NCBI GenBank assembly: GCA_037039685.1
Contig: JAWNGF010000004.1
Span: forward strand, 3,038,001-3,102,000
Reading direction: 5' to 3'
DNA: 64,000 nt
From: Ceratobasidium sp. AG-K
Taxonomy: Eukaryota > Basidiomycota > Agaricomycetes > Cantharellales > Ceratobasidiaceae
In this document: positions 1 to 11,480 of the stretch, piece after piece
Numbering within the stretch: position 1 is the first letter of the stretch
Layout: every line of letters starts with the position of its first letter
Made by a program: the position numbers and the translations under genes
The notes under the pieces: generated by a model
Told to the model about the DNA's origin: nothing
What the model saw: only the letters and a program-made list of their open reading frames with translations
Database searches by the model: none

Positions 1-224
1 TCCCACATGGCCTCCCATTCTCACTCAACTCATTCAGCCTCCTTGTTTGTGATGTGAGGAGGGGCAGGAATGGTGTTCCTGTTTTCAGAACTTGGGGGAG
101 CAGGGGGCACCTTGACGACCTCCTCCTTGACGTCTTCCATTGGCTGCCCCACCAGGTTGACGTGTCCACTTCCATTGGCGCCTTTTGACTAGTCGATGGC
201 ATTGAAGGGAGGATCATCTCTTGG

Positions 225-821
225 CTAAGTTTTTGTGGGTCCAGGTAGTTGTTCAAACTCACATTCCGTTGGCCATCCTGACTTGAAGTCCGTAGCGCAT
301 GGGCGCCACCAGATTCCTTCCTTGTTGCAGTGTCCACCGTTGTCTAGGGCAAGGCAAGGATTGTTTTCCCACTTGAACCACTCGTCTCCTGCCCACTTGA
401 AACCAGTGTCGCGGTTCCAGGCATCTGCGCTTCTGAGGACAACATTGTGGACAGTGAGTCCAATACAGCCAGGGCAGTGGTAGTACTTGTTGCATCCAAT
501 GTTGGTGGGGTCAGAGGGCCTGCTGTTGGGGTGGCTGACCCAGAGAAGGGAGCCAAGGCAAGGGGTGATGAGGGACTTGCGCTGTTTGTCCCATTTGACG
601 GTTGCCTGCTCCTGTAGGGGAATGTACCCCAACTGGACGCTGGGCTCAAGAACCTTGGCAAGAGCCATGGCCTCATTGAGAGACCAGGGAGCAGTGTCCC
701 AGTTGTTGATGGCAAACTTGCCTGGTCCAGCAAGCTTGAGGGCTTTTCCATAGGCCCTAGCTTTCTTGTAGGCAGGGACCTGGGAGATGGTGGAGGCAGT
801 GGCGGTGCAAGTGGCAGGCAT
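225..821 (-). CDS. Accessory ORF downstream of the chromodomain, element 1 (198 aa, unknown)
   Basis: This 198-residue ORF starts at ATG 821, overlaps the end of the chromodomain frame by 65 nt in another frame, and lies where the 3' end of the element is expected. I do not recognise it. It has no clear membrane segment. It has two cysteine/histidine clusters, CNKYYHCPGC and a later GGHCNKEGIWWRPC, which could bind a metal, and it is rich in tryptophan. It is open throughout although the flanking pol is full of stops, so it may have been captured late, be selected, or simply contain few CGA codons. Function unknown. Confidence 0.5.
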   Translation of the reverse strand: MPATCTATASTISQVPAYKKARAYGKALKLAGPGKFAINNWDTAPWSLNEAMALAKVLEPSVQLGYIPLQEQATVKWDKQRKSLITPCLGSLLWVSHPNSRPSDPTNIGCNKYYHCPGCIGLTVHNVVLRSADAWNRDTGFKWAGDEWFKWENNPCLALDNGGHCNKEGIWWRPCATDFKSGWPTECEFEQLPGPTKT

Positions 822-3800
822 AGTTGGTTGGAAGGTAAAAGGTTTTTTGAAGGTGGGAAGCGTTTGGCAGTGAACTAGTGGTAGTTTGCTGGAAGGCTGG
901 AGTGATAATTTCTGCCACTTGCCCCTTTGCCTTTTTGTACTCAGAGGGAGTAAAATTTGGAGGAAGTGGGCCAGTGGGAAAGTCCTTCTGGAACCTTCTC
1001 ATGACATGAGTCAGCTTGGCAATGTTCTTTGCCAGTTCTTCTGTGTCTTCCACAGGGCCGTAACCTTTCCATCTGATGCGGTATTTCAGCCCATCAGGGT
1101 CCTGATACCAATCTACAATCTTTTCTACCTCATATTCTTCTTTGCCTTCCTCAGTCATGATTGGCAGAGGTCAGGGTTGATTTTCTTGGAAGTCAAGATC
1201 TTCAGTATAGGGGGTCAGCAAGCTTCCATGGAAGACGTTGTGAATATGCATGGACTTGGGAAGATCAAGTTGTTAGGTATGTGAAGAGATTTGTTTTTTC
1301 ACAACAGAGGGACCTGTCTTCTTGTTGTCAAGCTTTTTGCTTGGGCGTCTTGTGGTGGTGTTGGTAGTCAAGTGCCAGACGTTGTCCCCTTCCTTGAATT
1401 GTGTTTTTGGGGTTTCTTCTCTTGATTGATGATATTCCATCAGGGCCTTTGTTTCTTCCCACACAGCCTCCATATCCTTTGTCCACTTGTCTCCTTCTGG
1501 GGAGCAAGTCACATAGTCCTCAATAGACCATTTGGGAGTCATGCCATAGATAACCTCAAAGGGGGACTTGTTTGTGACTCAATTTTTGTGGTTGTTGTGG
1601 CAGAATTTGGCGATGGGTAACCAATTTGCCCAGTCATCCTGTTTGTGGTTTCCAAAGATGTGAATCCATCCTTCAAGCCACTGGTTTGTTCTTTCTACAA
1701 GACCATCAGTTTTGGGGTGGAAGGCAGTGGAGAAAGTTCCTTGAATTCCCAACCGCTTGTAGATGGCTTCCAGGAAGTGTGATTTGAAGGTGGTTCCTCT
1801 ATCAGAGACAGTGGTTTTGGGGAAACCATGAAGGCGCCATACTTCTTTCACAAAAATATTGGCAAGCTCCTCTGAGTTTGTGGACTCCTTGCAGGGAATG
1901 AAGTGTGCCATTCCAGAAAAGCGGTCCATCACAACAAGGACACTGTCGAACCCTTGTGACTTTGGCAATTTTACAATGAAATCATATGCAATGTTTTCCC
2001 AAGGTTTCTCTGGGATGGGCAAGGGTTTGAGAGGAAGGTGTCCTTTGCTTCCCTTCCCCCTTTGGCATGCTTCACAACTGTCAACATACTTGTTGACTTG
2101 GGCTTTCATGCCTGGCCAGTAGTAGTTTCTAGAAATGAGTTCTAGAGTTCTGGCTTGTCCTTGGTGGCCAGCAATGGGCAAGTTGTGATAGAGCTTCAGA
2201 AGTTTCAATTTGATGTCTTTTTCATCTGGTACAACAATTCTTCCTTGGTACCAGAGGAGATCTTTGCTCATTTTGTAGTCCTTGAACTGCTTTTTCACAG
2301 AGGGGGGTAGATCTTCCTTTCCCTTGGTACCTTTGATGAGGGTTTTCAGGCTTTCATCTTCTTCCAGAGCCGCCTTGATTTCCACAATAATGTTGCTGCT
2401 CATCAAGGCTGAGAATCCCTTGAAATTCTTGGCAGAGATCATCACTTGCTCCACAGAAGCAATGTCATTGTGATTGCTTCTTCTGGAAAGAATGTCCGGT
2501 TTCTCCAACATTTTGCCAGGTCTGTAGTGGATTTTGAAGTTGTAGCTTGCCAGCATGAGGAGCCATCTGTTGTGTCATTGGTTGAAGGTGCTGGCCTTCT
2601 GCCAGTAAGTAAGGTTTTTGTGATCTGTGTAGATCACTATTGGTTCCTTTGTTCCTTCTAGGTGAATGTGCCAGTGTCGTAATGCTTCTATGATGGCAAG
2701 AAGCTCCTTGTCATGTGTGTTGTAATTCAGCTCTCCTTCCTTGAAGCTTTTTGAAAGAAACCCTACTGGATCTAAGTATCCATCTTTTTGTTGTTGGCTA
2801 AGAATTGCCCCCACTGCAACTCCTGAGGTGTTGGTCTCAAGGAAGTACTGCTTTGATTTGTCGGGATGTGCAAGCACTGGTTCTCTTGATATGACATCTT
2901 TCAGGGAGTCAAAGGCTTCCTGGTGTTCTGTGCTCCATTCCCACTTCCTGTCCTTTCTTGTCAATTGAGTCAGGGGCTTGACAATTGAGGAGAAGGCCAC
3001 TACAAATCTCCTATAGAAATTGCAGAAACCAATGAATGCCTGTAGTTGTTTCACAGTTTTGGCAGTGGGCCATTCTTGGATAGTTTTGATCTTGTCCTTG
3101 TTCATGGAAATGCCATTCTCATTGACAACAAATCCAACCCAATTGGCTCTCTTTCCATAGAAGGTGCACTTCTTCAGGTTTCCAAAGAGGTTGTTTTTTC
3201 TCAATCATTGCAAGACTTCCTTGATGTCTATAGTGTGTTGATTTCTTCCTTGGGAAATGATAAGGATGTCATCAATGTAGATCACAATCTTTACTCCAAT
3301 CATGTCCCTGAAGATGTGGTCCATCATTCTTTGGAAAGTAGACAGCGCATTTTTGAGGCCAAAGGCCATCACAGTGTATTCAAACAGCCCCTCTGAGGTG
3401 ATAAATGCCGTCTTCCATTTGTCTCCTTCTCTGATTGTGATGTTCCAGAAGCCATTCTTCAGATCAAGCAAAGTGATGAATAATTCTTCCTTTGACCTTT
3501 CCCCAGTCTTCTTGAAAATTTTGAGAAGTTGCTCAAGGAGTGGAATAGGATAGTGGTCCGGGATAGTTTCTTCATTTGCTCCTCTGTAGTTGACAACAGG
3601 ACGTAGGTCAGGGATGGTTTGTCCTTCCTTCAGGGCCTTTTTGACAAAGAAAAGGCTTGCAGCCAGAGGAGATTTGCTGGGTCTGATACATCCTGACTGG
3701 AGTTTGGTCTTGATGTACTCCTTTGTTGCTTCTCTTTCCCTTGGTGACAGTGGGTAGGCTTTTCTTGGTTTTGGAAGACAGCTGTTGTCATAGAAGTTGA

Positions 3801-4309
3801 TTCTACAATCCCATTCCCTATGTTCAGGGAGTTTGTCATATTTTTCTTTGTCAAAGACGTCTTTGAATGCTTCAAGTTCCCTTGGCAATAAGGGGATTTT
3901 CTGTTTTCCATTTGATAGCAAAGGGGGACCAGGATATCTCAGGGTTGGTCTCCTTCAGCCATGGCATTCCTAAAATCATGGGTTGTGTCCCAGTGTTCAT
4001 GACATAGAATTTTTGGTTGAAAGTTCTTCCTTCTTGATCAAATTTCAGCTTGCACCTGAACCAGATTTGATCCTTTTGTGTTTTCCCATCAATGGTTTTG
4101 ATGCTTCTGGGGCTTTGTAACTTGATCAAAGGGATGTTGTTTTCTTTGGCAAAGTTCAGGTCAATGAAGTTTCTAGAAGAGCCAGAGTCAATGAGAGTTG
4201 AGATTTTTTCTGTGATTCCCTCTGCAGTTGTGTATACCATGGGTGTTTCATTTGTAGCCTTGCAATAGTATACATTTTGCAGAGAGGATATCAGGGCATC
4301 TTCACACAC
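757..4309 (-). pseudogene. pol: pol of element 1: protease, RT, RNase H, integrase, chromodomain (broken)
   Basis: Modules in order: aspartic protease with DSGSS near 4190; reverse transcriptase with YIDD near 3250; RNase H near 2850; integrase with an HHCC zinc region near 2150 and a DDE core at 2000-1700; chromodomain at 1130-990. The frame shifts by one between protease and RT in the overlap 3872-3921. In-frame stops are TGA at 3205, 2575, 1579 and 1171, plus TAA at 1273. In RNase H the usual first catalytic Asp (T-D-A-S-G) reads T-N-T-S-G at 2827-2835. The chromodomain would tether the integrase to modified histones. The whole is clearly inactive. Confidence 0.93.
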
Positions 4310-4326
4310 AGTGGAGAGATGCCCAT

Positions 4327-6543
4327 CTAGTTTTCCGACTTGGAATCAGTGGATCTGTTCTCATCCACTTTCTCAATTTTGAGTTCTGCAGCTTTTCCCT
4401 TCACAGGCTTCTTTCCTTTGTCCTTGTAGGTCCATTCCTTTGAGCAATCAGCCAGATTGTGCCCTGCTTCTCTGCATTTGATGCAAAGGTTTTTCTCCCT
4501 TTGGTGCTTCTTTTCTTCTTTTGGGACCAAGTCCCCTTTGATCTTCTGGGTCCTGGAACCTTCTGCTTGAGTTTGTTGTTTGTTCTTCTTCCTTGTGCTA
4601 ACTGGGTTGGTCAGTTTGTTGATTTCTTCTGCTTGTAGGGTGATATTGATCCATCCTTTGAGATCTTGTTGTTCTGCTCCTGCTCTGTCCCTAAGTTCCT
4701 CACAAACAAGTTCTGCTTTGATGAAGCAATTCAGGCCTTGTCTGAATTGTGCCGCTAGGGCTGCATTGTTCCAGTCGAGTTCCAGGGAAAGAAGTTGGAA
4801 GTCAGAGATGTATTTGGATATGCTCTTGTTTTGGTATAGATGTTGGATCCCCTGTTCAGCTTGAACCTTCTTGCTGGGATTGCTCCATTGCCTGTTGTAG
4901 GCTTCTTGGAAGGCTTCCCATGAGTCTAGCCATGGATGGTCTAGGTTGTCATTGTACCTATTCAGAACTGGCTGCACCCAATTTCCAGCAGGGCCTTCTG
5001 CCATGTTCATCAATACTGCAACAATGTGCTGTTCATCCGTGTCATACTGGGTAGGGTTTAAACAAAAATAGGCCTTCATTCTTGTGAGGAAGGTTTTGGC
5101 TGCAGTTCCTCTGGTTCCTTCAAATGCTTTTGGCATTTTGATACATGGTCCTGAACTTCCTCCATTGCCTCCCTGATTTGTGTGGATTATAAAGGTTCTT
5201 CCTTCACCCCTAATTTGATACCCGGATTGTCCTTGTACCTCAAATGAGGGTGATTGTCGTCCCTGTGGTGGAAGATGAGGAGGTGGCTCTCTTTGTTGTG
5301 GAACATCAATTGAGGTTTGTTGTGATTCCTGCTTTTGGTGTTCAGATTCTGCTTGGGTGTTGGCACCAATTTGTTCAAGGAGGTCAAATGTTTCTGTTGT
5401 TTGTAAGCAGACTTCCTGCATTTGAGTGATCTGATCTTGGAACCCATTGGTAACCTCCTCATTGATTCTTCCAAGAGTGATGGTCATGTTTCTCATTCCT
5501 TCTGCCATCCTCCCTAGGGTTTCTTTGATGCATGTAATATGCTGGGTTTGTCCTTGCAGGGTTTGGTTCATCAGGCAGTCAAAATGGTTCAACCTATTGT
5601 TGATTTGTTCGGAATTTTCAACCAATCATTTAAAGACTTCAAGGATTTGCTGTTGAATGCAATCTACATTCCTAAGCCTTTCATAGAAAGTGTTGATTCC
5701 ATCTTCTGTTCTAGAAGCAATGCACTCAATTTGCTCCATCATGTTTGTTGTATCTTGGGTTTGTAGATCCCATTGTCGTTCCAACCCTTTGATTCTAAGG
5801 GCCTGAACTGCATTCTCCTGTTGATATTGGACTTGGAGGGTATTGAAGATCCTTTCCAGGGTCTGGATTGGATTTCCCTCCATATTTTCCATCAGTCATT
5901 CTTGCCTCAATCCTTCATCCTGTGAAATGGTTTCAATGCTTCCTTGTGATTGGAAGGTTGATGGCACGCTCAGGGCACTGTGATTCCTAGGAACTTCTAC
6001 TAGTGGTGGCATGGACCTAGGGGTGAAGCTTGGGGTAGCCACCAGTGGTGGAAATTGTATTCCAAAGTTGGGGAACACTAAAGGGCATCTAGTCCCTATT
6101 GTTCTGGTGTTTCTTTGTTCTGGTGGTGGCATTTGTCCTATGTTTGATGGTCCTGGAGTTGTGTTTCTAAGTGGTCCCAGTATCCTGATCACATGCACAG
6201 CCCTAGGGCTAATCACATTTTCCCCATGGAAGGTGATGGTTGGTGCTGCTGGTGGTGGCATGTTGATTGGATTTTCAACTACTCAAATTGTTGGTGAGGT
6301 GGACCTTTCTTTGTTTGAACTCCTGGGTTCTTCTTGAGTTCCTGATGTTTCAATAATATTGCCAATTCCTCCTGGGACACTGGTGGAAGGGGGTCTTGAT
6401 GTGCAGCTGGCACTTCTAAGTGGCACAGTCCAGTCACCTGCCCGTTCCCTTGCTCCTCTTGAGGGGTTTGATTGGATTTCAACTATTGTGCCAGTTGGAG
6501 CCTCACTCCTTTGGGACACTGCACTTGAGGATTGATTGTCCAT
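4327..6543 (-). pseudogene. gag: gag of element 1, interrupted by three in-frame TGA codons
   Basis: One reading frame runs from ATG 6543 to TAG 4327. It is interrupted by TGA at 6283-6285, 5896-5898 and 5626-5628. The middle holds the Ty3 capsid-like region with K-A-F-E-G-T and a Phe-leu-rich core near 5150. The C-terminal third carries a CCHC zinc knuckle, CIKCREAGHNLADC, near 4490, expected to bind packaged RNA as nucleocapsid. The start lies 56 nt inside the LTR boundary. Each stop is a TGA where arginine (CGA) would fit, consistent with CpG deamination; the residue originally present is inferred. The protein would assemble retrotransposon particles in the cytoplasm. Confidence 0.9.
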
Positions 6544-6599
6544 GTTATCATGTGACCTTGTTTTCTTGTGGCTCAGTGTACTAAGAGCTTGCTTTGCAA

Positions 6600-7097
6600 T
6601 GTCGCAACCTGCTAATGCCTATGGTTGATGACCACTAATGGCCTTTGAGATGTGAGAACAATATGTGATAAGTCTTCTAAGACTCTATCACTAAGGTGGA
6701 CAAACACTAGTCTTGTCAATACAAGTCACTAGCTCCTAACTCCAAGTGGCTGCACTAAAGACTAAGTAGCCAAGTGCCTCTGATCACACTGCAGGGAGAG
6801 TTGATGAGGCAAAGCAAGCTGGGGATGACCATGCTTGCAAGCCAGTATATATACCCAGAAAGCAGGTGAGTCATAGTAGATACATGAGTCACAGGTCTGA
6901 GTCAAAGTCCAAGTCATAAAGGGGGCTGCATAGGCCAGCCAATAGAAAACAGCATGAGTCATATGACTCATGGTGACACATCATCCATACACCTCACTAA
7001 ACAAGGGAGAGGGCACAACAAAGAGAAAGGGCACTTAAGGCGCCAATACAAGCCATGAGACCACAAACAGAGACAGAGGGAGGGACAGGTCACGACA
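6600..7097 (-). repeat. 5' LTR of element 1 (498 bp)
   Basis: On the minus strand it begins TGTCGTGACC and ends GGTTGCGACA, with TGTCG/CGACA terminal inverted repeats. A TATA-like tract (tatatatac) lies near 6845-6853. Five copies of the bZIP-type site TGASTCA fall at 6867, 6885, 6898, 6955 and 6964. The sequence just inside the LTR (6580-6599) is where the primer-binding site should be, but I could not assign it to a tRNA. Confidence 0.88.
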
Positions 7098-7525
7098 CTT
7101 GCCTTTCTGCTCTTGCGTTTGTTGCTCTGTTTGTGTGGTGTTTGTCTTTTCCTGTGCCACATTGCCACGTTCTTGTGGTTGTTCTGTTACTTTGTGTAAT
7201 GTGGCTGTGCTTTGTTTGAGTCATGACTGCCCACGCAGCATGACTCACTTGGACACTCCTGTTTGGCTTGTATGTATGACTTGTGTGGCTATGCCTTGTA
7301 TGACTTGGCCACTTTCTGAATATATATAGAAGACCAACAAGCCTGGTAACCCCAGCTTGTTTTGTCTCATCAAACATTCTCTCTGAGTGACACTCTGAAC
7401 CACCCCTACCCCTAAGAGTCTACAGCCACTTAAGTGTGGTGCAATTCAAGAGGTTTCTTAGGTCTTAGTGCCGTCCAGTCTCCCTTGCGGCTTGTCTCAT
7501 AGCCACCAAGAAGAAGCTTACAACA
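7098..7525 (+). repeat. LTR remnant of the element-2 family, cut by element 1
   Basis: This stretch aligns along its length with the LTR at 50616-51072, including the shared TATA region (tatatatagaagaccaacaa) and the end cttacaaca. Its 5' part (about 25-30 bp in the intact copy) is missing at 7098, exactly where element 1's LTR begins, so element 1 inserted into it. After 7525 the sequence does not match the start of element 2's internal region, so this is a solo LTR or a 3' LTR. It carries TGAGTCA at 7217 and TGACTCA at 7241. Confidence 0.85.
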
Positions 7526-8317
7526 CAGAGGTTGAGGACCTGATGGTGAATGCTCACAGACAGGAAGCACTAGGTTGTGGGGTGGAGAAATAACTTGTTT
7601 GCCTAAGCCTAACAAGTGTAAATTAACTGCAAATGGCTCTAGCATATATATCTATGGAGTTGATGGCACTTTAGTTGAGTGGCACATGCACTTTGGTCAA
7701 TTCATATCCCATTTTGGAAGCAGCACAGATTTCTTGTGGGAAGGCAGCTTCATAGTCCACCTTCAGCTCATAAATACTGCCATCATTCTTGCATGTGTGG
7801 CATTTTATCGGAGGGTTTTGCTGGGTCCCTAGGCAATTATGAAGTCATGTCGCATATGGTGCGCCTGGCAGGTGCCGCCTACTGGGTGCATAGAGTCTTA
7901 GGTACATCTGAATCCAACTCCATGCTGATAACTTGATGGGAATCGACCATCTTTTTAATGATTGATGGCATGCAAGAAGCCCACTACATGGAATGGATTA
8001 GATTTGAAGGGGTTGGGACACGCTATGGTTATTTAGCAGAGTCACTCTGGTTGAATCAGGTTCCGAGCGTCAAGTAATAATTGCCTAAACTCCATTGGTA
8101 TATACATGAGTGGAAGATAGGTCTGACTACTATTCATCATTTATCAAGTACAACATTATAACAAGAGTACAGAGAAATCCCAATCCGAGTCCATTAAACT
8201 ATTACTAGCGCTTTTATCGTGAATACATTACCGCTAGATCCGTTCAGGGTGTTGCTTAGTTCCTACTACTGCCATCGCCGATACAATCATCAGCGTTGTC
8301 ACCGTCGGATCGTTCAG
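7526..8317. other. No gene recognised
   Basis: Short ORFs only, none with a recognisable domain. It may be flanking DNA of the old LTR or remains of an older element. CpG density rises again from about 8200. Confidence 0.5.
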
Positions 8318-9873
8318 CTAAGTGCCATCCCTGTATTGTCTGAATTTGTTCAGCTCCCTCGTCAGAAACGCCTTTCCGTTCTCACTTATATCGCCCCATT
8401 GGCGCGCAGGGACTTCGACAATCTTGAGGGGAAGGCCTCGATTCTTCCTCCAACGGACTACTTCGACCAAATCTTCCTCGGCAACTATGGTCACTTTCAG
8501 ATGCTCTAAACGGGGACAGAGAACCGCGGAAGATGTCTGGCTCATCAGCACCTTGATGGACACGCCGGAGTCTGGATCCTCCCGGACTTCCCAGTCAAGG
8601 CGCGTAATTTTTGTAGAAGATGCGAGTATGGATTCCAGAGACACTGGGTTGCCAATATAGGCACCTAATTCAAGCTCCTTGAGGGATGGATAGATGGGTC
8701 CAGCGCTGGTACGGGGGTTGGGTATCTCGTTGCGCAAGCGACCAGCGACTCTGCCCCGGGCAACATATTGGGGAATACGGTAGGGAAACTCCGAAGATTC
8801 GTTGAGGCTGAGCCCGAGGACTTCGACTCCTGGCGCATCGATCATTTTCAGAACAGCCATCCCCCAGTCTACTGATAACGGCTCCCGAAGCAAAATACGA
8901 CGGAGGTTCGGTAGACTGATCCGAATGCTATTGGGGTCCTCTGGTTGGAAATCGGTCGTCTGGACCATGAACACATCCAAGCCAAGGGACTGGAGCTGGG
9001 GAGTATTCGCGAGTAGTTCGCGAAGGTTATTGAGTGGCGGGAAGGATAAGGTAGGACCAAGGTGAAGGTGAGTGAGGTTGGAGGCTAAAGGGGCCCCCAT
9101 CCGAGAAAAGAAAAAGTCCATTGTGACACCATCTAGTTCAAGCCGTCGAAGTGCCGGAGGAGGAGTTCTAAACATGATATGCTGGGATAGGTCATTTGTT
9201 CGCGACACTTCGGTGCCTGTATCGTCCCCCAGATCTGAATCAAGGGAACCGTTGACGACCATTAGTGTACGTAGGTTATCGAGGGCGGCCATGGAGAGGA
9301 ACTCGATAGCCGCAAACATCGCGCTTGAGGTCTCGAGCCAAACAGTTAGGCGGTCCCAACGAGATGGGGCACCACCATGGGAAGCTAGAAACACCAGGTG
9401 CTCTTGCATAAGTAGCGTCTGCGATTCATGGTCCAGTCCTGCTTCATGATCACCCGAACGACCCGTGATGTCGATTTCTACGGTAAGGGGAATCGTTAGC
9501 CCGGAACGCCTCAAAAATGTAACGGCTCGCTCGCGGAGTTTTGACTTCGCGGTATCCAGGGTTATATATGTCCAAAGCTAAAGTCCAGATGTGAGTCTCC
9601 GTGAATTGAGATGTGGCATAGCGAGCAAACCATTGGCGTGTCAATTGCAACTTTTCTCCACCCTCGACACACTTGCTAGTATGCGGTAAAAATACGACTG
9701 GTTTGGCTCGATTATCCAACACTCACCACTAATATTTCCTGAAACTCCGGGCGACGGCGAGGCCTCACTGTCGGGATGTATATACTACCAACGCTTTCGT
9801 CTTCTTCGATCTCACATCTCTGGTCGCCAGTAATAAATATACGAGAGATTATTTCGGTGGGGAGCCTGTTCAT
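8318..9873 (-). CDS. F-box / leucine-rich-repeat protein, 3 exons
   Basis: Exons 9873-9727, 9675-9631 and 9577-8318, joined by introns of 51 and 53 bp, give an open 483-residue protein. The F-box is at the start (NRLPTEIISRIF), followed by V-C-R-G-W-R-K-V-A-I-D-T-P on the 45-nt middle exon and L-W-T-Y-I-T-L-D, the usual family signature. The rest is degenerate leucine-rich repeats. Such proteins serve as substrate receptors of SCF ubiquitin ligases. The start is a choice: the frame stays open upstream to about 9945 (E-E-A-R-A-E-R-E-E), so a further 5' exon is likely. Intron B has a GTTTGC donor, which is weak. A broken relative lies at 14871-15796. Confidence 0.82.
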
Positions 9874-10839
9874 CCAAATGCCATCGTTCTGTTCTTCGCG
9901 TTCAGCCCGCGCCTCTTCAGAAAACGCGCCTGCCTCCTACTTTGACATTACTATGCACGGAAATAGATGGGCCATTCGTAAATACCATTGCTATTTATGA
10001 TTAGGCAACGGCGCCGTCCGTTCGCCAGCGAACTCGATCTTGGAGATATGGTGGGTTGGACCAATCGCACCCGGAACCAGGTTCCGGAGTAAGTTTGGCA
10101 ACGTTTTGATCGGCGATAGACCGGAAATCTCCGAGTTCGCACCGCAACCGCCTTGGGTGGCGCACGTTCATCGTCGCGTCGTCTGTCAATTCTGCTCGAC
10201 CATAGCTGGGCACCGCCACGAATCCCTAATCAAACCGGTCAATATTCCCAAAGAGACCTGGCTTGACCCCTCGAGTTTCCTCTGCCGAGATCCTTCGTGC
10301 CCCCAACGACTATCCATCGGTCTCCCGCTTGGACCTGGTATGCTCAACGGAGGAATTCTATCTACAAGCGATTCTTCGCCTCTTGTCAGTTGCTTGGGCT
10401 CCCATTCCTGATTCGCGGCCTCGGGCAGTTGCAAGTTATAAATCGACGCCGACGATGCACAACAGGCATCTGAGCAGAGCAAGCGACGGACCTTTACCTG
10501 GATTGGACACACATGCGGTAATCTTCCACTTGACGTCAACAACCAGGAAAACGGAAGGCATTTAGAGTCAGGCCTAGGAGCGTATCAAATCGGCCACGCC
10601 CCTGGGATGGGAGACGGTCGGAATATTGCCAGGAGCACTTCGTACTCGCCACCACGACCCTAGCAGCGTCAACTGGTCGAGCGCAATGCCATGACCCCGC
10701 TCAACAAACACAAGGCAGACAAGCCTGACTCGACCTCGAACCAGATTATAACTTACGTCAGCAAACCCAAGCAGGAAACGGACGGGCGGACTCTCGAGCT
10801 GGTCGTCAAACTCATGTTTTAAGGCACCGCAAAAGATCA
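9874..10839. other. No gene recognised; possible upstream exon of the F-box gene near 9873-9945
   Basis: The minus-strand frame of the F-box exon continues to a TAG near 9945, where an acceptor-like AG occurs. I could not find a convincing upstream exon. The remaining ORFs show no domain I recognise. Confidence 0.4.
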
Positions 10840-11480
10840 CAAGCTTGGCGAGACGCACGCTAGACCGTGTCGCAAGATGCCGGACCCTGCGTCGCCCAAC
10901 TTTCAGGACGAGAAAACGCACAGCGTGGACGGCGAGCTGGTTACAGGTGCATTTCCGTCCGGCAAGTACTTGCCTAGTCTGTGTCGACCGAGTTTTGAAA
11001 GTGGGTAGGGCAAGGAGACCGCACCCCTAGCTGCTTTATCCACGGTGGATAAAGATGAGGTGGCTGGAGTTGCGAGCCAGGCAGGAAGCGGAGGCGACGA
11101 GTATGATGTTGCTACAAAGGTCAAACATCACGCTCTCTGTCTAATCAGGTTTATAGTTAGGCTGTGCAAGCTAGAGGTGCTGGCCGAGCGCTCCATCCGT
11201 GGTTGTATCAAGATGTCGCTTTCCAGGCACCGCTAATCCCGGAAATGAGGTATTCGGAAGCTGATATCATATCTTTCTGACCATTGGACAGTCGGAGATC
11301 CTCAAAGAGTGGAATCACTTAAATATCTATTTTGGGGGAACGAACAAGATAGCGGAGGGCAACGAAGATCAGCCTGCGTCCTGAATTTCTATGAGTAAGT
11401 GGAGTGCGCGATTTGGTTGGTTCACACTGGTCGTGGTGGAGAACGCGATCAAGCTTCGTGCGACGCTGGAAACCCGCTCA
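10840..11480 (+). pseudogene. Decayed eIF4G MIF4G fragment
   Basis: The DNA aligns with the MIF4G exon of the gene at 20065-22908: a cysteine-arginine-lysine-methionine block followed by S-P-N-F-Q-D near 10870, then L-I-R-F-I-V-R-L-C-K-L and R-S-I-R-G-C-I-K near 11140-11210, then N-H-L-N-I-Y-F near 11310 and I-K-L-R-A-T near 11450. Frames change several times and stops occur. No MA3 part follows. It is a relic of a duplicated translation-initiation-factor gene. Confidence 0.75.

Larger units (their letters stand above)
1..7097 (-). mobile_element. Ty3/gypsy chromovirus LTR retrotransposon (element 1), decayed, 3' end outside window
   Basis: Read on the minus strand the order is LTR, gag, protease, reverse transcriptase, RNase H, integrase, chromodomain, accessory ORF, which is the Ty3/chromovirus order. 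The 5' LTR is at 6600-7097. The 3' LTR is not seen: neither LTR end sequence occurs in 1-224, so it lies left of the window. The body is very poor in CpG (2 in 2041-2640, against 16 in 8821-9060 of the neighbouring F-box gene). Eight in-frame stops and one frameshift break gag and pol, so the copy cannot be autonomous. The five bases next to the LTR, 7098-7102 (cttgc), should be one half of the target-site duplication; the other half is outside the window. Confidence 0.95.
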
